This document shows, in pieces, positions 1-4,475 of a DNA stretch of 8,487 bases (position 1 is the first letter of the stretch; the number at the start of each line of letters is the position of its first letter). The position numbers were made by a program, and so were the translations under genes. This stretch comes from Promethearchaeota archaeon CR_4 (GTDB lineage Archaea > Asgardarchaeota > Lokiarchaeia > Sigyniarchaeales > CR-4): assembly GCA_001940655.1 (NCBI GenBank), contig MBAA01000131.1, positions 22,256 through 30,742 on the forward strand, in the 5' to 3' direction. The notes beneath the pieces were generated by a model. It was not told where the DNA came from and did not search any database. It worked only from the letters and a program-made list of their open reading frames with translations.

Positions 1-1
1 C

Positions 2-190
2 CTGACACCAGACCAGCAGAAATTAATTGAGAGTCAGCGGTACTTCCAATATACCCGGAAAATTGAGGAAAAGGGGGTCAAGTTCATTTTAGAAGATTTA
101 CTCAATACCTACGCGGGAACCCTTGATCCGATAAAGCGTCCCTTGCTCGCGATCGTAGCAAAAAATATCAAAAACAAGAATGACGCGTGA
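2..190 (+). CDS. C-terminal 62 residues of an unrecognised protein (5' truncated)
   Basis: An open frame enters from the left edge and ends at TGA 188-190, giving a 62-residue tail. The tail is hydrophilic and looks helical, with lysine/glutamate-rich stretches (near RKIEEKGVKFILEDLL) and a lysine/asparagine-rich end (KNIKNKNDA). No motif or family is recognisable. Its use of common codons and lack of internal stops match the neighbours, which supports a real gene. Its stop lies only 5 nt from the stop of the convergent vWA/zinc-finger gene, so any terminator for either must lie inside the other's coding sequence. No function can be assigned from the fragment. Confidence 0.6.
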   Translation: MTPDQQKLIESQRYFQYTRKIEEKGVKFILEDLLNTYAGTLDPIKRPLLAIVAKNIKNKNDA

Positions 191-195
191 TCAGA

Positions 196-1392
196 TTACG
201 GGGGGGGTTGCATTTTTAACCCACACTTTTTGCACCGAGATTCTTCGAGCTTCAAAAAACAATTTTCATGATAGAGCGCGTTGCATTCCGCATTCCCACA
301 AGATACCACCTTGTCATTTTCCTCAAAAATAAGAAGACATACAGGACATGCTGAGAAAAGGGCTCTATCACCAAAATCTTTTGCGATTCCGCGAGTTGTA
401 TAAATTATATTATCTGATTGCTCTGAACTCGGTGGTTCGGATTCTCCCCTTCGCATTAGTTTGTGTAATTGTCGGGTTTTATGGGCTTCGGCTGGAATTC
501 GCAGTAAATAAAAGCAATGCGGGCATCGGAAAATCTCGGAACTCGTGCGTTTGCCATCTTGCTCGGCCCACATTGCCGCGCAGTTAATGTGCATCGGTTG
601 GTTACAATTCGGGCAATATCGGCCTGAAATGTAAAAGGGTGCCTTGGTGATAGGATCATCTACACTAAAACACACGATGCACTTGCTCGCATTTTTACCC
701 AACAAGCTATCGATAAGAGATTTCTGGTCGCTCGTGAGTTCACCAACTTTTAAAAGATTACCTGCGATTTGGGCTAATAAAGGCGCAAAGCGAGCGTCTT
801 CCTTGTCAAAAACAGTTGCCGCAGAAGTTGGATTCTTAGCTAGTTTAGTGGCTATCGCGATGAGATCGTTGACATCATTACCATAAAAAAACTGGCCGTT
901 AGTCATTTGAGCAATTTTCTTCATTATATTAAAATGTTCCATCGCGCCGAGGCGAATTACATCGATGTAAATGTTGAGTCCACTACATAATTTCGCAAGT
1001 CTCACTGGATCTATAGCGGTATTGGTGTATTGTCCATCACTAATTAGAAGAATTCGAGGAACCCTCGCACCTACTTTTCGAAGCTCGCCAATCAGAATTT
1101 GTACAGCCACCCCCAATCCATCCCCTAGAGGACTCTTGCCCCCCAGTTCAATCTCATCGAGGGCGCTTAAGATAGTTTCAGGGATGTTTATGAAATCCAA
1201 TACCCTCGTAACTTTAGATCCGAAGGTCACCAAGGCGATTTGTGTTCCTGCTTCAGTCTTCAGACGAGTTTGAACGAAAGTAGTAATCACTTTTTTTGCC
1301 GCTTCGAAACGATTTGGCGCATAATCCCTTCGAAACATCGAGCGGGACGAATCAAGCAGGAGCACTAGATTCTCGGTTGATTTCTCGGGCAT
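196..1392 (-). CDS. vWA-domain protein with two C-terminal C4HC3 (RING/PHD-like) zinc fingers
   Basis: This 398-residue protein has no signal peptide or membrane segment, so it is probably cytosolic. Residues 8-185 form a von Willebrand A domain with a near-complete metal-binding MIDAS: DSSRS at 14-18, S87 (in GGKSPLGDG) where threonine is usual, and D119 in ISDG. Two zinc modules follow. The first uses C238, C241, C260, C263, H268, C271, C290 and C293. The second uses C349, C352, C365, C370, H375, C378, C387 and C390. Both have C4HC3 order, as in PHD and in RING variants such as RING-CH and Nse1. The plan vWA, zinc finger, RING-like resembles TFIIH p44/Ssl1, and the vWA start (SxSM then DYxPxRFEA) recalls Ssl1 and Rpn10. 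A ubiquitin-ligase-like adaptor is equally possible. An in-frame stop at 1399-1401 directly upstream fixes ATG 1392. The protein ends in three prolines. Domain calls are firm; the role is open. Confidence 0.88.
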   Translation of the reverse strand: MPEKSTENLVLLLDSSRSMFRRDYAPNRFEAAKKVITTFVQTRLKTEAGTQIALVTFGSKVTRVLDFINIPETILSALDEIELGGKSPLGDGLGVAVQILIGELRKVGARVPRILLISDGQYTNTAIDPVRLAKLCSGLNIYIDVIRLGAMEHFNIMKKIAQMTNGQFFYGNDVNDLIAIATKLAKNPTSAATVFDKEDARFAPLLAQIAGNLLKVGELTSDQKSLIDSLLGKNASKCIVCFSVDDPITKAPFYISGRYCPNCNQPMHINCAAMWAEQDGKRTSSEIFRCPHCFYLLRIPAEAHKTRQLHKLMRRGESEPPSSEQSDNIIYTTRGIAKDFGDRALFSACPVCLLIFEENDKVVSCGNAECNALYHENCFLKLEESRCKKCGLKMQPPP

Positions 1393-1567
1393 AGTGTTTC
1401 ACTTTTCTAGTACTGAATTCGTTTCGATTAACAATAAAATGTTTTGCGAGCAGAGAGGCTTTTTAGGATAAAAAAGAGATTAATTTTTTATCGGTTAACA
1501 CAAATAATTTATTATAGGGCTGAAAAAGCTATATTGAATAAAAAACCCGAGGCACGGTGTTGGAGCT
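1393..1567. promoter_or_regulatory. Divergent intergenic promoter region between the vWA and Rag-like genes
   Basis: This 175 bp gap separates two head-to-head genes and is strongly AT-rich. On the + strand, TTTATTATAG at 1508-1517 is a plausible archaeal TATA box; it would place transcription start near 1540, giving a short leader before ATG 1568. A second AT-rich candidate lies at 1528-1540. On the - strand, an AT-rich stretch at about 1427-1440 is suitably placed for ATG 1392. GGAG at 1562-1565 is only 2 nt from ATG 1568, too close for a typical Shine-Dalgarno. All sites are inferred by eye. Confidence 0.45.
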
Positions 1568-2749
1568 ATGCCTAAGAGTCCAATTGAAAAACTGCGGGAA
1601 TTCTTCAAAACGGATATTGAGATCAAAGATTTACAAGATGTTCCAAATATCGCAATCTCAGAATTACGTGGGGTCGATGTGGTTTACGCTCAAACCTTGA
1701 AAGAGGAACATAAAATTGAAAAAATCCTTGATCTCGCTCAAATGGATCCTATCCCTGAGATTCCAGGATTAGACCCTTCTATCCTCGAAAAATGGGTCAA
1801 ATTATGCAGTCTCATAGTGAATTATTCACAACAACCCGCAGCAGAAAAAAAAATCATCCTCGCGGGCCTCGACAATGCGGGAAAAACGTCCCTTTTATCA
1901 GTGTTACAAAATAAATATTCCGTCATTAAAAACTTACTCCCGACCAGAGGACTTTCCCGGGAAACGCTGGAATTTTTCGGGATGTCGCTAACAGCATGGG
2001 ATTTAGGCGGCCAAATTGCTTACCGAGAAAAGCTCTATTTCCAGAAACCAGAGCTCTTCTTCTCAGACGCGGACCTTATCATTTTCGTTATCGATATTCA
2101 GGATAACAAACGTTATGATGATGCACTGGATTATTTCGAAAGTATCATTAAGGCCATCAATAAACTCGATGAACACCCACTGTTTCTCATAACCTTCAAC
2201 AAATTTGACCCAGACCTAAAAGAGAATGATGAATTCATCAAAAATAAGGGTGCCCTCATTGCAGAAATTACCAAAATTAAAGGTTCTCACCGGGTCATAT
2301 TTACTCAATCATCAATTTTCGACCGGGCTTCCGTCGAAAAAATGTTCAGCATAGGTTTTAAGGAAATTTCCCAACCCACTGAAGCCCTCCGGTTCATCTT
2401 AAAGAGTTATGCTGAACGTGTCAATGCTCGTTCAATCACGATCCTTTCCAAGGACGGGATGATTTACGAATCATATGGTTCTAACGATAGTGAAACCGAG
2501 ATTATCTCCCAAACGAGCTTGATCTTGCAGACACTCCACAAATTCCACGTGGATAACGGTTTCAAGGAAGAAGACACGATTACGTTGAATTATAAAAAGA
2601 ATAATGTCGAATTTATTGGTACCCGTATAGCAGATTTGGATGAAGCACCCATATTTGTTTGGTTGAGCACCTCAGATCCAAAGGAGTCACTAGAATTATT
2701 AGGTGGACTGAAACAGGATATAATTCCACTGTTATCGATGTTTCTATAA
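1568..2749 (+). CDS. Rag/Arf-like small GTPase with N-terminal helix-hairpin-helix-like domain and C-terminal roadblock-like domain
   Basis: This 393-residue protein has three parts. Residues 1-92 form a helical extension whose pattern (SELRGVD, AQTLKEEHKIEKILDLAQ, then IPGLDPSILEKW) resembles paired helix-hairpin-helix units. Residues 95-270 are a Ras-superfamily G domain: P-loop GLDNAGKT 100-107, switch-I T126, WDLGGQ with catalytic-position Q149, NKFD 211-214, and a G5-like SSIFD 248-252. Residues 272-393 match the roadblock-like tail of Rag GTPases: a linker helix, a strand-turn-strand (ITILSKDGMIYESY), a long helix and two further strands. The order G domain, SI(F/W/Y)D plus helix, roadblock is that of RagA/Gtr1 and RagC/Gtr2. 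There is no prenylation cysteine or membrane segment. The next gene is a paralogue. ATG 1568 is the first start after an in-frame TGA at 1535-1537. GTPase identity is certain; Rag-type membership is likely. Confidence 0.93.
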   Translation: MPKSPIEKLREFFKTDIEIKDLQDVPNIAISELRGVDVVYAQTLKEEHKIEKILDLAQMDPIPEIPGLDPSILEKWVKLCSLIVNYSQQPAAEKKIILAGLDNAGKTSLLSVLQNKYSVIKNLLPTRGLSRETLEFFGMSLTAWDLGGQIAYREKLYFQKPELFFSDADLIIFVIDIQDNKRYDDALDYFESIIKAINKLDEHPLFLITFNKFDPDLKENDEFIKNKGALIAEITKIKGSHRVIFTQSSIFDRASVEKMFSIGFKEISQPTEALRFILKSYAERVNARSITILSKDGMIYESYGSNDSETEIISQTSLILQTLHKFHVDNGFKEEDTITLNYKKNNVEFIGTRIADLDEAPIFVWLSTSDPKESLELLGGLKQDIIPLLSMFL

Positions 2750-2761
2750 GCGATAGACTTA

Positions 2762-2783
2762 CTTTTTCCTTCTCTTTCCTTCT
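2762..2783 (+). terminator. Pyrimidine-rich tract, likely archaeal terminator
   Basis: Starting 12 nt after the stop of the first Rag-like gene is a 22 nt run made only of C and T, with several T runs. No hairpin precedes it. Archaeal RNA polymerase commonly terminates at such T-rich non-template tracts. A similar tract follows the membrane-protein gene. Confidence 0.4.
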
Positions 2784-2813
2784 GAATGAAATAACTCATC
2801 CCTCAGCAGAGAC

Positions 2814-2826
2814 TTTTTTAACTTAA
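2814..2826 (+). promoter_or_regulatory. Putative TATA-like box for the second Rag-like gene
   Basis: The AT-rich box TTTTTTAACTTAA sits 25-38 nt before ATG 2852, the distance expected for an archaeal TATA box serving a leaderless or very short-leader transcript. A similar T7AAAA box precedes the membrane-protein gene. No BRE element is evident. Together with the upstream pyrimidine tract, it suggests the second GTPase has its own promoter. Confidence 0.35.
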
Positions 2827-2851
2827 GGGAAAAAGAATTCAAAGTGAGTCT

Positions 2852-3766
2852 ATGATTAAAATCGTTTTAGCGGGCCTTGATAACGCGGGCAAGTCAAGCA
2901 TTCTCCTAAGTGTGAATCGGAAATTCAGTCACCTCCCAACTCTTTCCCCTACTAAAGGTAGTGTCCGCACGCGATTTGATTATTTTGGGAGGAAGATTAT
3001 CGGATTTGATCTCGGAGGACAAAAAGATTACCGTGATGATTACCTTACACGCCCCGAACTCTTCTTTGCCGAAACAGACCTCTTATTCTACATCATCGAT
3101 ATGCAAGATCCAGATCGATATGAGGAATCGGGAGAATATTTTGGGAAAATTATCGCAGCAATGGAAAAGTTGAACTTGGTTCCCAAAATTGTAATAATTT
3201 TACACAAAGTCGATCCAGACCTCCATAATAGCGAAAAAATAAACCAGGACCTGGCAAAAGTTAGAACCGATTTTGAAGAGCTTGCGCGACAACATACCCT
3301 GTCAATCACCTTCTGCACAACTTCTATCTTTGACCATCATTCGATTGATGCGATGTTTTCCATAGGGTTCCGCCTCATCTCCAGTATTACCGGTATTATT
3401 GAAAAATTACTGGTGACTTATTACGAAACCACCTCTGCCCATGCTATTGCCCTGTTGGATTCTGAAAACCTCGTCTTAGGTAGTTACTCCACGAACGAGA
3501 AAGAGGCGGAAACCCTCGTCCAGACGGCTTTAGTAATGCAAACACTATTCGATGTTCACAAGAAAATAGGGTTTGAGCAGCGTGAATCGTTCGAACTCTC
3601 CTACGCAAATAGTACCTTTTTGATGGAAAAAGTGAAAGATGTCGCAGAAAAAAGCTATTACTTATGGATTCTGACGAAAGACCTCGAAAATGCTCGCAAG
3701 AATTTACCGTTTTTCAAAGAAGACCTCTTCCCAATCGTTGGATATTTTTTCACGACTGATAAATAA
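2852..3766 (+). CDS. Rag-like small GTPase with C-terminal roadblock-like domain
   Basis: This 304-residue protein is a paralogue of the upstream GTPase without its N-terminal extension; the first residues (MIKIVLAG) already form the strand leading into the P-loop. G motifs are GLDNAGKS 8-15, switch-I T34, DLGGQ 53-57 with catalytic-position Q57, HKVD 118-121, and G5-like TTSIFD 156-161. HKxD in place of NKxD is typical of Rag GTPases (HKMD in RagA/B, HKVD in RagC/D, from memory). The stretch after G5 (SIFDHHSIDAMFSIGF) closely resembles RagC at the same place. Residues 182-304 look like a roadblock domain, the Rag dimerisation module. Blocks shared with the neighbour include PELFF, the DPDL after G4, and MFSIGF. 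An in-frame TAA at 2819-2821 leaves ATG 2852 as the first start. No lipid-anchor signal is seen. A Rag-like partner of the preceding protein is the best reading. Confidence 0.93.
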   Translation: MIKIVLAGLDNAGKSSILLSVNRKFSHLPTLSPTKGSVRTRFDYFGRKIIGFDLGGQKDYRDDYLTRPELFFAETDLLFYIIDMQDPDRYEESGEYFGKIIAAMEKLNLVPKIVIILHKVDPDLHNSEKINQDLAKVRTDFEELARQHTLSITFCTTSIFDHHSIDAMFSIGFRLISSITGIIEKLLVTYYETTSAHAIALLDSENLVLGSYSTNEKEAETLVQTALVMQTLFDVHKKIGFEQRESFELSYANSTFLMEKVKDVAEKSYYLWILTKDLENARKNLPFFKEDLFPIVGYFFTTDK

Positions 3767-3777
3767 TGCTGATCAAA

Positions 3778-3810
3778 TTAAAAAAAACCCTGATCCACAA
3801 CTTTTTTTAA
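3778..3810 (+). promoter_or_regulatory. A/T inverted repeat: possible terminator of the second GTPase gene and TATA region of the next gene
   Basis: TTAAAAAAA at 3778-3786 is exactly complementary to TTTTTTTAA at 3802-3810, with a 15 nt spacer. The T7 run could end transcription of the GTPase gene. The same T7AAAA stretch lies about 40-50 nt before ATG 3851 and is a plausible TATA box for the membrane-protein gene. The two roles cannot be separated by inspection. Confidence 0.35.
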
Positions 3811-3850
3811 AACTGCACGAAAAGAGATCAATACATACATCAGATGTGTG

Positions 3851-4354
3851 ATGAAAATGGGAAAAGGTATAGCAATCGTTGGTGGACTTATTGCAATTCT
3901 ATTACCAATTTTAGGATACTATGTTGCATTCTTAGGTATGTGGTATAGTGCTACATCCTTAGGAGACAGTTATGGATGGATCGATGTGTTGGGATACTAC
4001 CACGTTACTAGCTTTGATGTTACTGTGGTAGCTGACGATGCAATTCAACTCGTCCTAATTCTGGGGATTATCACCCTTATCGGGGGAGCTGTTGTAATTT
4101 TTGGTGGACTTGCGGAAAAGAAATCAGTCGTAGGCGTTGGAGTTATTTTAATCCTTGTCGGGGCAGTTATATTTGCCGTTTTGCTACCCAGTATTTTGGA
4201 TGATAATCCTATAGCATACGTGTCTAATATCTCGTTATATTTTGCAGTTGAGGAGGGTATATTAGAAGTAACCCAACTTTTAGGCGGGGGATTTTGGGGA
4301 GCAATTATTGGTGCTGTCATTGGTTTGATGGGAATGACACAATTGCGAAAATAA
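3851..4354 (+). CDS. Small four-helix integral membrane protein of unknown function
   Basis: This protein of about 167 residues has four hydrophobic segments, numbered from ATG 3851: roughly 6-29 (near IAIVGGLIAILLPILGYYVA), 66-85, 91-113, and 143-163 ending in QLRK. A hydrophilic loop of about 35 residues, rich in Asp, Tyr and Ser (about 31-65), lies between helices 1 and 2 and is probably external. A short cytoplasmic EKK turn separates helices 2 and 3, and a second external loop (about 114-142) precedes helix 4. Glycine-rich helices are typical of small tetraspan proteins. GTG 3848, ATG 3851 and ATG 3857 are possible starts; I prefer ATG 3851, with no clear ribosome site to decide. No conserved catalytic motif or family is recognised. 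It follows the Rag-like pair on the same strand after 84 nt. A link to the GTPases is possible but unsupported by sequence. Confidence 0.8.
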   Translation: MKMGKGIAIVGGLIAILLPILGYYVAFLGMWYSATSLGDSYGWIDVLGYYHVTSFDVTVVADDAIQLVLILGIITLIGGAVVIFGGLAEKKSVVGVGVILILVGAVIFAVLLPSILDDNPIAYVSNISLYFAVEEGILEVTQLLGGGFWGAIIGAVIGLMGMTQLRK

Positions 4355-4357
4355 AAA

Positions 4358-4376
4358 TCTCCTTCCTTTTTCTTTT
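4358..4376 (+). terminator. Pyrimidine-rich tract, likely archaeal terminator
   Basis: A 19 nt run made only of C and T, containing T5 and T4, begins 3 nt after the stop of the membrane-protein gene and has no preceding hairpin. It resembles the tract after the first Rag-like gene and probably ends this transcript. Confidence 0.4.
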
Positions 4377-4392
4377 AACGCTCATATCTCAT

Positions 4393-4471
4393 GAGTTTTT
4401 TGTGGTAGGAAAGAGTCAATAAATAATTAAACTCAAAAAACTCGATCATCATTATTTTCGCGAGTTGAGTT
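4393..4471 (+). promoter_or_regulatory. Leader of the methyltransferase gene with interleaved AACTC/GAGTT inverted repeats
   Basis: Several complementary arms lie just upstream of ATG 4476. GAGTTTTTTG (4393-4402) pairs with CAAAAAACTC (4434-4443). AACTCG (4439-4444) pairs with CGAGTT (4461-4466). AACTC (4430-4434) pairs with GAGTT (4467-4471). The first two stems both use 4439-4443 and so cannot form together. An AT-rich stretch (4420-4430) may be the TATA box, in which case only the last two pairings would be in the mRNA. It could equally be an operator with repeated half-sites. No Shine-Dalgarno precedes the ATG. Confidence 0.35.
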
Positions 4472-4475
4472 CAAA

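Noticed and set aside
430..450. GGTTCGGATTC resembling a tRNA T-arm
   Set aside because: It lies inside the vWA/zinc-finger coding sequence (Pro/Ser-rich linker), and no acceptor, D or anticodon arms can be assembled around it.
2852..3766. Second GTPase as a bacterial MglA- or classical Arf-type protein
   Set aside because: It has a long C-terminal domain, HKVD in place of NKxD, and no N-terminal amphipathic helix, which together fit Rag-type proteins better than Arf or MglA.
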